The position numbers and the translations under genes were made by a program. A DNA stretch of 16,850 nt from Chitinophagaceae bacterium. Lineage in GTDB: Bacteria > Bacteroidota > Bacteroidia > Chitinophagales > Chitinophagaceae. The notes under the pieces were generated by a model, which ran no database searches, was not told where the DNA came from, and was given only the letters and a program-made list of their open reading frames with translations. Each line of letters opens with the position of its first letter. The first letter of the stretch is position 1. Where the stretch lies: positions 1 to 16,850 of the forward strand of contig JANXWM010000586.1 in the NCBI GenBank assembly GCA_025351145.1, given 5' to 3'. This document shows, in pieces, positions 8,082 through 14,947 of this stretch.

Positions 8082-8505
8082 TTTTATCTATCTTTTTTAC
8101 TGGTTCTTCCTGTGCATCAAATGTTGAAATTTGCTTTTGCAGGTAAGTGTGTTACCTAATATACAGCCTGCAGTATAAAACTGCATAATACATGTAAAGC
8201 TGACTACACAATGCAGAATATTGATTCCGCCGTACAAGTGTGCGACGCAAGGGAAGAATTATAGCAGTAATTGAGCCTGGTTCATAAAAAAATTATTCCA
8301 CATGCTTATGCAGTGTAAAGTGTAAAACTCAGCATGTTCAATTTTGTTTTCCTCACAACCAATTGTTAAAACATTCATAGAAAATTCACTCTTCATACAA
8401 CCTTCGTGATTATTTTTTTTAGACAAAACCATGACTATTAAATTATCGTAACTGAAAACGCTAACAGGAAAGCAAAAACATTTATAACTTTTTAAATTAA
8501 TTTCT
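8082..8505. other. 424-bp intergenic region with one repeat copy
   Basis: No convincing gene is present on either strand. It holds repeat copy E, a small hairpin AGGTAA-GTGTG-TTACCT (8141-8157) without a T tract, and a weak inverted repeat TGCAG-N7-CTGCA near 8170-8186. The last 60 bases are very AT-rich and probably contain the promoter of the next gene (TAACTTTT at 8485-8492 resembles a -7 box, with no clear -33 box). Confidence 0.6.
8232..8297 (+). repeat. Intergenic repeat, copy E
   Basis: The core carries GTG in place of GAG (GTACAAGTGTGCGACGCAA, 8232-8250). The tail GGAAGAATTATAGCA, then CCTGGTTCATAAAA closely follows that of copy I. It reads toward the start of the gene at 8506. Confidence 0.88.
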
Positions 8506-8931
8506 ATGAAAAAAAACACCGCAAAGAGGGCATTATTATGGACAGTTTCAACTGTTCTCTTCTTAACCCTGGTACTTTGTGTACACATTTACATTGTTAC
8601 AAGACCAAAGGTTGATGCACAAACAATCGCCATGGCACGCATCGATTTTAAAGAAGACATTAAGCAGGCAGATGCCGATAAAATTACCGCATGGCTGTAC
8701 CAGCAAAAAGGAATTGACCATGTGCTGTGCAACGAAAAAACAAACATCGCAGTTTTTAGTTTTTACCCGGCAAAAGCCAATGCAGATAACATTGTTACCA
8801 ACCTTAAATCGAACTTTAATTACAACGCAAACCGCTTTATACCCACAAAAGAACAAATGGCTTCAGGTTGCCCTGTAGCATCTACCTCGGTTACTTATAA
8901 AGTTTATACTTTCTTATCAAATATTTTTTAA
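8506..8931 (+). CDS. Membrane-anchored small protein, possible HMA-like fold
   Basis: I do not recognise a named family for this 141-residue protein. It begins with a basic MKKNTAKRA, one transmembrane helix (about 10-31), and a region of about 80 residues outside the membrane. The pattern ARIDFKEDIKQADADKITAWL, GIDHVLCNEKTNIAVFSFYP, NADNIVTNLKSNFNYNANRF resembles the beta-alpha-beta-beta-alpha-beta layout of heavy-metal-associated domains, but the metal-binding CxxC is absent. Single cysteines lie at 75 and in GCPV (Cys122). Its stop is 17 bp from the next start, so it is almost surely co-transcribed with the globin-like lipoprotein. A shared role in heme, metal or redox chemistry in the cell envelope is a guess. 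Confidence 0.7.
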   Translation: MKKNTAKRALLWTVSTVLFLTLVLCVHIYIVTRPKVDAQTIAMARIDFKEDIKQADADKITAWLYQQKGIDHVLCNEKTNIAVFSFYPAKANADNIVTNLKSNFNYNANRFIPTKEQMASGCPVASTSVTYKVYTFLSNIF

Positions 8932-8948
8932 TACACAAATCAGCAATT

Positions 8949-9509
8949 ATGAAAAAAGCACCATTGTTAATGTTAGTTGGATTGGCCATTGCGGCATCCT
9001 TTGTTACCCAGTCTTGTAACAAGAACGATAATCCTTCAACGCCCGTTGTACTTACGTTGTACGATTCTTTAGGCGGAACCGCCATGGTAACAGATCCCAC
9101 GAATTCTGCAGTTAAGATTGAAGCCGGACGGTTAGGCATCCGTTCAGTAGTAGACAGTACCATTTTTGTTATTGCAGCAGATACTGCAATCAATCCGTAC
9201 TTCAGTGTTTTGTTATCAGAAGTAGGCGCGGGTAACCTTTCAGGCTTCCAGGAATTAAGTTTAAACCTTACAGATTTCTTTTGCGTAGCAACAGGATCAA
9301 AGAATTTTACTTACAAAGGATTAAACATGACGGACGCACACAACCCTGCAACCAATTCGCGTATGAATGGCAAAGCTGCAGGTGATGATTTCGATGCATT
9401 TATTGCAGACCTTGTAATTGGGGCACATAAAAATGCAATCCCCGACAATTTAATTGGCCGCATAGGTGCAATCGTTGAAACGTTAAGGTCGCAGGTTGTT
9501 CAAATGTAA
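8949..9509 (+). CDS. Exported lipoprotein resembling a group I truncated hemoglobin
   Basis: The 186-residue product has a lipoprotein signal (MKKAPLLMLVGLAIAASF..., TQSC with Cys23) and a short Asn/Asp/Pro-rich linker. The rest follows the group I truncated-hemoglobin pattern: LYDSLGG (37-43), VVDSTIFVIAADTAINPYF for the B/C region, LTDFFCVATGSKNFTYKG, then MTDAHNP with His at about 131 in the place of the proximal heme ligand, and FDAFIADLVIGAH with LIGRIGAIVETLRSQVV at the end. A stretch of about 15 residues (TDPTNSAVKIEAGRLG) is inserted after LGG. Truncated hemoglobins bind O2, NO or related ligands and are normally cytoplasmic; a lipid-anchored version is unusual. It forms a pair with the upstream membrane protein and ends in a strong terminator. 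Heme binding is inferred from the His only. Confidence 0.72.
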   Translation: MKKAPLLMLVGLAIAASFVTQSCNKNDNPSTPVVLTLYDSLGGTAMVTDPTNSAVKIEAGRLGIRSVVDSTIFVIAADTAINPYFSVLLSEVGAGNLSGFQELSLNLTDFFCVATGSKNFTYKGLNMTDAHNPATNSRMNGKAAGDDFDAFIADLVIGAHKNAIPDNLIGRIGAIVETLRSQVVQM

Positions 9510-9530
9510 TTTGTAAAACACGCCTAAATA

Positions 9531-9570
9531 AAAAGAGTACGTTTTAGCTTGCTAAAATGTACTCTTTTTT
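9531..9570 (+). terminator. Intrinsic terminator of the globin-lipoprotein unit
   Basis: AAAAGAGTAC (9531-9540) pairs with GTACTCTTTT (9559-9568), and the stem continues inward through TTTTAG/CTAAAA to a loop of about four bases, with one G-T wobble. The T run ending at 9570 follows. It starts about 20 bp after the stop codon. Confidence 0.85.
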
Positions 9571-9610
9571 GTTCCAAACAGCATCGCCGGTACTTCGCTT
9601 TATTTGCACA

Positions 9611-9681
9611 GTTTATCCTGAGGGCAGATGAAGGGCACTCTTGTACGATCAGATACTTTATTCAGCTTTAACCGAAGCGTA
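9611..9681 (-). repeat. Intergenic repeat, copy F (degraded)
   Basis: On the minus strand only the first 12 bases of the core survive (GTACAAGAGTGC, 9646-9635), after which the match is lost. The sequence before the core (9681-9647) is well kept: TACGCTTCGGTTAAAGCTGA followed by ATAAAGTAT is nearly the same as the stretch before copy H, and GGTTAAAGC is also seen before copy J. This supports homology despite the broken core. Confidence 0.7.
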
Positions 9682-9759
9682 TATTTGGCCTGTTAATTCC
9701 AATTAACTGCAGTTCTAAATTGTTATTTCTTCGCTTAAATGGTCCATAGTGTTCCTGCC

Positions 9760-9825
9760 GTACAAGTGAGTGACACAACGATGTTTAATAGTAGCACTGT
9801 AGCTTGTAACAAATATATTTATTGG
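9760..9825 (+). repeat. Intergenic repeat, copy G (degraded core)
   Basis: GTACAAGTGAGTGACACAA (9760-9778) differs from the core at four places. The tail (TTTAATAGTAGCACTG..., CTTGTAACAAATAT) matches that of copy B (CAATAGCAGCATTG, TTTGGTAACAAATT), so it is a true family member. With copy F it forms a head-to-head pair between two convergent genes. The 9510-9887 gap otherwise holds only two terminators. Confidence 0.75.
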
Positions 9826-9836
9826 CTAACCTGCAT

Positions 9837-9870
9837 AAAAACCGCAGCACCTTTTATGATGCTGCGGTTT
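9837..9870 (-). terminator. Intrinsic terminator of the S10 peptidase gene
   Basis: An 11-bp perfect stem, AAACCGCAGCA (9839-9849) with TGCTGCGGTTT (9860-9870), has a 10-base loop. Read on the minus strand it ends in GGTTTTTATG, the T run of a terminator. It lies 18 bp past the stop codon of the peptidase gene. Confidence 0.85.
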
Positions 9871-9887
9871 ACATGTTGTACTAAAAT

Positions 9888-11426
9888 TTATTTCAACGCA
9901 CCTGTAATAAAATCAGAAACATCTTTCTTAAACGCAGCGGCAGCAGTGTTATTCACATACATCATGTGGCCTGCTTCGTAGTATTTAAGCGTGATATTGC
10001 TCTTGATTTTTTTATCCAGGCCAAGGTGATCGAAAGTATATTCTGTTCCGGCAAACGGGGTTGCCAAATCGTACACACCATTCAGCACCATCACTTTCAT
10101 CAGTGGGTTGCTGGACATGGCATTTAATAAATCGGGGCCGGTATTTGGCGTAGAAGCATCGCCAAATAATCCCTGGCTGCGGGCATGTTTCCAGTCCCAT
10201 TTAAAATCCGGGAAAACATAAGCACCCGTATTGTATGTTTTGTCTTTGCTTACTTTTAATTCGGTGGTATAATAGTTCATGAATGCAGAAATAAATGCCG
10301 GGCTAATGTCAGACGACTGCGGATCATAAAAAGCATATTCGCCCAACTGATCCTGTGCAATGCCTTTGTACCTTGAATCTAAACGGCCTACAGCAATGCC
10401 TGAATTACGCAACAACTCCTGCGAAAACTGGGGCTGTATTACACGCAGGTTTGCCTTATCCCAATAGTCTTTGCTTAAGCCAGTGTAAGCAACAAGTTTG
10501 TTTAAAATTTTCTCCCTGTCATCGGCGCTCAACTGATCACCTTTTAATAAAGCAGCAGCATACTCACCAAAAGCAAATGCACGCACTTCTTTTAAAAACG
10601 CATCGAGGCTTGCAGGTTTGTTGGCAACTTTATTATGATACCAGGAAGTAGCTGCATAAGTAGGAAGGTTTACCACAAAAGGCAGATCATCGCCGGGCTG
10701 AAAAGACAAAGTGCGTATATCCAAAACATTCGACACAAGCACGATACCGTTTACAGAAATACCAAAATTATCCTGCAGAAAATCGGCTACACCTGCAGAG
10801 CGAAACGTGCCATAACTCTCGCCCAGCAGGTATTTTGGAGAGTTCCATCTGTCGTTATCGTTTACATAACCTTTTATAAACTGGCTCACCGATTTTATAT
10901 CAGCATCAACGCCCCAAAAGTCTGTGTTCTTTGCTTTGCCCACGGCACGGCTTAAACCCGTACCCACAGGATCGATCATTACAATATCCGATACATCAAG
11001 AATGCTGTAATTATTATCTTCTACTTTATATGGTGCCGGTCCATTCGGCGAAGGATCGTTTACCACTACCCTTCTTGGCCCCATAATACCCATGTGCAGC
11101 CACATAGAAGACGAGCCCGGCCCGCCATTATACGAGAAAGTAACTGGCCTTTTACTCATGTCCGTTTCGCCGTCTTTTGTATAAGCCGTATAGCCGATTG
11201 AAGCAATGGGTTCGTCCTTTTCATTCTTAATAATAATGGTTCCTACGATCGCTGTGTAGCTAATGAGTTTGTTATCGATCTTAATGCTGTGTTTGGTTAC
11301 AAACTTATCAGGCTTTGGTATGGCGCTGCCCGCAGAGTCGGCCGCTGCAGCAGTTTGCGCAAATAAATTGTTTGCAAAATTACCAAACACTAAAAGCATA
11401 CAGGCTGAAATAAAAATTCTTCTCAT
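9888..11426 (-). CDS. Exported S10-family serine carboxypeptidase
   Basis: The 512-residue product has a Sec signal peptide (about 1-24, ...NNLFAQ). The serine-carboxypeptidase fold is seen in SYNGGPGSSSMW (98-109, oxyanion region), MIDPVGTGLS (150-159), the nucleophile motif GESYGT (Ser204), NGVYDLATPF (Asp453) and YYEAGHMMY (His487), so the Ser-Asp-His triad is complete. Peptidase S10 enzymes remove C-terminal residues, usually in an acidic compartment; here it would act in the periplasm or outside the cell in peptide scavenging. No lipobox is seen. It is transcribed alone, with its own candidate promoter and terminator, and is divergent from the DoxX-like gene. The S10 call is firm; the substrate is not known. 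Confidence 0.95.
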   Translation of the reverse strand: MRRIFISACMLLVFGNFANNLFAQTAAAADSAGSAIPKPDKFVTKHSIKIDNKLISYTAIVGTIIIKNEKDEPIASIGYTAYTKDGETDMSKRPVTFSYNGGPGSSSMWLHMGIMGPRRVVVNDPSPNGPAPYKVEDNNYSILDVSDIVMIDPVGTGLSRAVGKAKNTDFWGVDADIKSVSQFIKGYVNDNDRWNSPKYLLGESYGTFRSAGVADFLQDNFGISVNGIVLVSNVLDIRTLSFQPGDDLPFVVNLPTYAATSWYHNKVANKPASLDAFLKEVRAFAFGEYAAALLKGDQLSADDREKILNKLVAYTGLSKDYWDKANLRVIQPQFSQELLRNSGIAVGRLDSRYKGIAQDQLGEYAFYDPQSSDISPAFISAFMNYYTTELKVSKDKTYNTGAYVFPDFKWDWKHARSQGLFGDASTPNTGPDLLNAMSSNPLMKVMVLNGVYDLATPFAGTEYTFDHLGLDKKIKSNITLKYYEAGHMMYVNNTAAAAFKKDVSDFITGALK

Positions 11427-11450
11427 GGTAGTTTAGTTTTAATAAGAAAC

Positions 11451-11481
11451 GAAAGATACAAAAACCAGCAAGTCATTAAAA
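11451..11481 (-). promoter_or_regulatory. Candidate promoter of the S10 peptidase gene
   Basis: On the minus strand TTTT (11481-11478) is followed after 19 bases by TATCTTTC (11458-11451), close to the Bacteroidota -33 TTTG / -7 TAnnTTTG pattern. Transcription would begin near 11444, about 18 bases before the start codon. Confidence 0.4.
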
Positions 11482-11498
11482 TTATTTTGACCAGTGGT

Positions 11499-11596
11499 TT
11501 TTATTTGTAGCCCAACAGCAGTTCAATGATGAAGCTTTCGTTGCGTCGCACTCTTGTACTTTCTAAACTTTATGCAGCTTTTACCAAAGCGTAGAA
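11499..11596 (-). repeat. Intergenic repeat, copy H with upstream module
   Basis: An exact core on the minus strand (11559-11541) continues as CGAAAGCTTCATCATTG and ends near GGGCTACAAATAAAAA (about 11499). Before the core (11596-11560), CTTTGGTAAAAGCTGCATAA followed by AGTTT matches the stretch before copy F. The tail is closest to copy J (AAAGCTTCAT shared). It reads toward the peptidase start, lying between two divergent genes. Confidence 0.9.
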
Positions 11597-11598
11597 AG

Positions 11599-11640
11599 CA
11601 GCTTAAGCTGATACTAATCAGCATAAAATATGATCAGCAT
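11599..11640. promoter_or_regulatory. Palindrome cluster upstream of the DoxX-like gene
   Basis: CAGCTTAAGCTG (11599-11610) is a perfect 12-bp palindrome. It overlaps CTGAT-ACTA-ATCAG (11608-11621), and ATCAGCAT occurs twice, 16 bp apart (11617-11624 and 11633-11640). The cluster lies 53-94 bp before the DoxX-like start and may be a regulator site. It may instead be a decayed part of the nearby repeat. Confidence 0.35.
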
Positions 11641-11692
11641 CATAACCCCGGCCTGCTTTATAAATTACTTTTAATATATTAAAACTGCAATT

Positions 11693-12100
11693 ATGAAACA
11701 TTATCACATTCTTTCAAGAATCGCCATTTATTTATTAGCAGTGGTGATGATAATTTTTGGAACTTTTCATTTCTTCAATCCCCACGACCTGCTTGTTTAT
11801 GTTCCGCCAAGCCTGCCCGGTGGTATTTTATGGGCTTATTTTACAGGTACTGCTTTTATACTTGTGGGCATTGCACTAATTACCAACAATATGGTAAAAG
11901 CAGCAGGTTACCTTCTTTCAGCGCTGTTGATGCTTTTTGTACTTACCATTCATGTACCTAATTATCTAAATGCCGGCGACCATGAAATGAAGACTATGGC
12001 ATTAATCAACATTCTTAAAGATACAGCAATAGCCGCTTTTGCCATGCACATTGCCGCGGGTGCTTATCACCAGCATTTGAATCTTGACAATAGTGATTAA
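11693..12100 (+). CDS. DoxX-like four-helix membrane protein
   Basis: The 135-residue protein has four hydrophobic helices (about 8-25, 43-63, 68-87 and 102-124), the size and topology of DoxX/DoxX-like proteins. The sequence GTFHFFNPHDLLVYVPPSLPGG after helix 1 is typical of short Bacteroidota DoxX-like proteins. Their biochemical role is poorly defined; some are linked to thiosulfate oxidation or redox stress complexes, which cannot be assumed here. It stands alone, divergent from the S10 peptidase. The palindrome cluster upstream could regulate it. The C-terminal tail has several His residues (HIAAGAYHQH), of unknown meaning. Confidence 0.8.
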   Translation: MKHYHILSRIAIYLLAVVMIIFGTFHFFNPHDLLVYVPPSLPGGILWAYFTGTAFILVGIALITNNMVKAAGYLLSALLMLFVLTIHVPNYLNAGDHEMKTMALINILKDTAIAAFAMHIAAGAYHQHLNLDNSD

Positions 12101-12161
12101 CAATAGTCTGACTTCTTCATTGCTTCGATCTTCGCCTGGGCAGTTCAATAAAATTACCAGC

Positions 12162-12225
12162 GTACAAGTGTGCGACGCAAGAGAAGCATCATAGCATTCC
12201 TGTCCTCTGGCTCAAAAAAACAATA
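12162..12225 (+). repeat. Intergenic repeat, copy I
   Basis: The core has the GTG form (12162-12180), as in copy E. The tail GAAGCATCATAGCATTCCTG, then CTCTGGCTCAAAAAAAC is aligned with that of E over about 60 bases. It lies between two convergent genes and reads toward the phosphohexomutase 3' end. Confidence 0.9.
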
Positions 12226-12237
12226 AGCTTTAAATAA

Positions 12238-12275
12238 AAATGCTGCCAATAAACATGGGCAGCATTTCTTTTTTT
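12238..12275. terminator. Bidirectional terminator between DoxX-like and phosphohexomutase genes
   Basis: AAATGCTGCC (12238-12247) pairs with GGCAGCATTT (12258-12267) around a 10-base loop. On the plus strand a T-rich run follows (to 12275); on the minus strand the stem is followed by TTTTTATTT. It can therefore serve both convergent genes and lies 18 bp past the mutase stop. Confidence 0.8.
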
Positions 12276-12293
12276 CTTAAACATTGAGTTTGT

Positions 12294-14021
12294 TTATTTC
12301 AGTTTCATGTCATCAATAATACCTTTTATTCTTGCCATTAGCGATGCGTATGTTGCATCATATTCTTCCTTATTTGCAAGCTTTGTATTAACGCTGAAAT
12401 AGAATTTAATTTTTGGTTCTGTGCCACTTGGACGAGCAGAAATTTTAGTGCCATCTTCAAGTAAAAACTGTAGCACGTTGCTCTTTGGTAAACTGATATC
12501 CCATGTTTCGCCGCTCTGTATATTCTTACCTACCTGCAGCTGGTAATCCAGCAACTGCAATACTTTAACGCCATTAATCACCGATGGCGGGTTGTTACGG
12601 TAGCTCTGCATCATCTCCGCAATTTCTTCCTGTCCGCGCATACCTTTTTTGGTAATACTTATCAGGTGCTCAAGATAAAAACCATACTGTATATACAACT
12701 CAATCAGTTTATCGTACAGCAGTTTATTGTTGTTCTTTTCATAAGCCGCCATCTCACTTAAAAAGGCAACGGCGCTCACGGCGTCTTTATCACGCACCTG
12801 GTCGCCGATCATCATACCAAAACTTTCTTCGCCGCCAATTACATAACTTTCTTTGCCTTCTTTTTCCTTTATCAGTTCTGCAATCCATTTAAAACCGGTG
12901 AGCACATCATAGCAGGCAACATTGTTTTGTTTAGCCACTTCATTGATCATATCGGTGGTAACAATCGTCTTTACCACCATATCATTCGCCTGCGCCAAAC
13001 CCTTTGCCTTTCGGGCTTCCATCATGTATGTGAATGCAAGCACGGCGGTTTGGTTACCGTTCATGAGCACCCATTCACCTTTATTATTTTTTATGGCAAT
13101 ACCCACACGGTCAGCATCAGGATCGGTACCTAATAAAATATCCGCATCCAGTTCTTTTGCTTTCTTTAAACCAATGCTCATGGCCTCTGCTTCTTCCGGG
13201 TTGGGATAAACCACCGTTGGAAAATTACCATCGGGTTTTGCCTGTTCATCAACAATGGTAACATTGGTAAACCCAAATGTTTCCAGCACTTGTGGCACCA
13301 GCATAATGCCGCTGCCGTGAATAGACGTATAAACAATTTTAAGATCGTGCTGCTTTGCAATTACCTCCGGGTAAACGCTCAGGCTTTTTACCATCTTAAT
13401 ATATTCCGCATCCACCTCTTTGCCAATGATGGTAATGTTGGCTTCACCGCCGCTCCATTTTACATCGTCAACAGTGGCAACGGCTTCCACTTCACGAATC
13501 ACATTTTTATCGTGCGGGGGGACCAACTGACCGCCATCATTCCAGTAAGCTTTATAGCCATTGTATTCTTTGGGATTATGTGAGGCCGTACAAACAACAC
13601 CACCATTACAACCGAGGTGACGGATAGCGAAACTCAGTTCAGGCGTGGGGCGCAGCGCATCGAATAAAAAAACTTTTATGCCATTGGCAGCAAAAACATT
13701 CGCTGTTGTTTCAGCAAAAAAACGGCTGTTATTGCGGCAGTCATGGGCAATCGCCATCTTAATTTCAGCGCCGGGGAACGTTTTGTTCAGGTAATTTGCA
13801 AAACCTTGCGTAGCCACACCAATGGTGTATTTATTCATACGGTTGGGGCCAACGCCCATTAACCCGCGAATACCACCGGTACCAAATTCAAGGCTGCGGT
13901 AAAAACTTTCTGCCAGTTCATCCGGGCTGTCTTTTTGAAGGCGTAAAATTTCGTCTTTGGTATCCTGGTCGTAATTTCCGTTAAGCCAGGTATTAACCTG
14001 TGTTTCGATTGCTGCGTCCAT
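12294..14021 (-). CDS. Alpha-D-phosphohexomutase (phosphoglucomutase/phosphomannomutase type)
   Basis: The 575-residue cytoplasmic enzyme has the usual length of the long Bacteroidota/Firmicutes phosphoglucomutases. All four family loops are present: the catalytic phosphoserine loop TASHNP (145-150, Ser147), the Mg-binding loop GTDPDADRVG (298-307), the sugar-binding loop GGEESFG (396-402), and the phosphate-binding loop RPSGTEPK (530-537). It interconverts hexose 1- and 6-phosphates, linking glycolysis to nucleotide-sugar and storage-glycan synthesis. The GGEESFG loop favours glucose-type substrates, but mannose or mixed activity cannot be excluded. The N-terminal MDAAIETQVNTWLNG fits related enzymes, supporting the start. 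The phosphoribosyltransferase gene lies 167 bp upstream on the same strand, with repeat copy L between. The two may or may not share a transcript. Confidence 0.95.
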   Translation of the reverse strand: MDAAIETQVNTWLNGNYDQDTKDEILRLQKDSPDELAESFYRSLEFGTGGIRGLMGVGPNRMNKYTIGVATQGFANYLNKTFPGAEIKMAIAHDCRNNSRFFAETTANVFAANGIKVFLFDALRPTPELSFAIRHLGCNGGVVCTASHNPKEYNGYKAYWNDGGQLVPPHDKNVIREVEAVATVDDVKWSGGEANITIIGKEVDAEYIKMVKSLSVYPEVIAKQHDLKIVYTSIHGSGIMLVPQVLETFGFTNVTIVDEQAKPDGNFPTVVYPNPEEAEAMSIGLKKAKELDADILLGTDPDADRVGIAIKNNKGEWVLMNGNQTAVLAFTYMMEARKAKGLAQANDMVVKTIVTTDMINEVAKQNNVACYDVLTGFKWIAELIKEKEGKESYVIGGEESFGMMIGDQVRDKDAVSAVAFLSEMAAYEKNNNKLLYDKLIELYIQYGFYLEHLISITKKGMRGQEEIAEMMQSYRNNPPSVINGVKVLQLLDYQLQVGKNIQSGETWDISLPKSNVLQFLLEDGTKISARPSGTEPKIKFYFSVNTKLANKEEYDATYASLMARIKGIIDDMKLK

Positions 14022-14080
14022 ATTTTAAGCGTTTAAATTAGAGTGGCAAGTTTACACATAATTCATGATTTTAATTCAGG

Positions 14081-14142
14081 AAATTATTATGAACCCGGCT
14101 GAAGTTTTTTATAGCATCAACTGTTGCATCGCACACTTGTAA
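14081..14142 (-). repeat. Intergenic repeat, copy L (diverged core)
   Basis: TTACAAGTGTGCGATGCAA on the minus strand (14142-14124) has three changes from the core. The tail CAGTTGATGCTATAAAAAAC, then GCCGGGTTCATAATAATTT is aligned with copy K along its whole length. It reads toward the phosphohexomutase start, 60 bp away. Confidence 0.82.
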
Positions 14143-14188
14143 TGTTGAATATTTTATGAGCTTTAAACAGCCAGTACAAATACCCTTG

Positions 14189-14689
14189 CTATTCAATATA
14201 AGCTCCTGTTACTTCACTCTCAGTTACCTCTACATGAATATGGTCATCCATGGTTGTGGCCACAGATAAGCCAACATAGTCCGGTTTAATAGGAAAAAGT
14301 TTGTGCATCCTTTCTATCAGCACAATTGTTTGTATCCGGTGTGGATAAAAGTTTAGCAAAGGTTTTAAAGCATACAATAATGTTTTGCCGCTGTTGCTTA
14401 CATCATCTATAAGCAATACATTTTTATCGGTAAAATCAATCTCTTTGCTCAGCACAATTTCTTTGGGTAAATGCTTGTCAAAACTTACAGAAATGATTTC
14501 TAATGGCGTGCTGATAAAAGGTTGCAGGTAAGCCCCTATTTTTTCCGCAACCACAGTACCACTGTTGCGGATGCCAATCAGTATCAAAGGCGCTTCATCG
14601 CCACTCAGGTGCTCGGCAACTTCCAGTGCAAGGCGGTGCAGTTTTTGTTCTGCTACTTCTTTGCTAAGGATATATCTTTTTTCAACCAT
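14189..14689 (-). CDS. PyrR-like phosphoribosyltransferase
   Basis: The 166-residue protein is a type I phosphoribosyltransferase with the PRPP-binding loop VLLIDDVSNSGKT (91-103) and the PyrR-like end KPDYVGLSVATTMDDHIHVEV. An N-terminal YILSKEVAEQKLHRLALEV and the central LILIGIRNSGTVVAEKI also fit the PyrR/uracil phosphoribosyltransferase group. PyrR proteins either control pyrimidine genes by RNA binding or make UMP from uracil and PRPP. The loop reads DDVSNSGKT instead of the DDVLYTGRT of classic PyrR, so the annotation should stay at family level. No pyrimidine gene or recognisable RNA-binding leader is nearby. It is flanked by two related repeat copies (L and K) in opposite orientations. 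Confidence 0.85.
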   Translation of the reverse strand: MVEKRYILSKEVAEQKLHRLALEVAEHLSGDEAPLILIGIRNSGTVVAEKIGAYLQPFISTPLEIISVSFDKHLPKEIVLSKEIDFTDKNVLLIDDVSNSGKTLLYALKPLLNFYPHRIQTIVLIERMHKLFPIKPDYVGLSVATTMDDHIHVEVTESEVTGAYIE

Positions 14690-14800
14690 GTTAATCTGAT
14701 ATTTAATCTGCGCTTCAAAAATAATGACAATGGTTTTAAATGCAGCATGAATATTTTGAAGGTAAAAATTATGTATTTTTTTGATGCTTCATGTTCTGCT

Positions 14801-14860
14801 GTACAAGAGTGCGACGCAACAGTTGATGCCATGAAATGCCCCTGTCCGGTCAATTAATTT
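14801..14860 (+). repeat. Intergenic repeat, copy K
   Basis: An exact core (14801-14819) is followed by CAGTTGATGCCATGAAATGC, then CCGGTCAATTAATTT. The tail matches copies L and D. It lies between divergent genes and reads toward the lipoprotein gene at 14948. Confidence 0.9.
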
Positions 14861-14947
14861 CTGCTTATTACCCCATTAAATAAAACTACAGCAGGGGCAA
14901 CGGGCATAACTGGCATAATTATTTCTGCTTTTGAAAAAAACAATTTT

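Noticed and set aside
8259..8588. Open frame of 109 codons on the minus strand
   Set aside because: It overlaps repeat E and the start of the gene at 8506 on the other strand, has no family features and is Cys/Phe-rich in a random manner.
14172..14189. GTACAAATACCC near the phosphoribosyltransferase stop as another repeat head
   Set aside because: Only GTACAA matches the core, too short to tell from chance.
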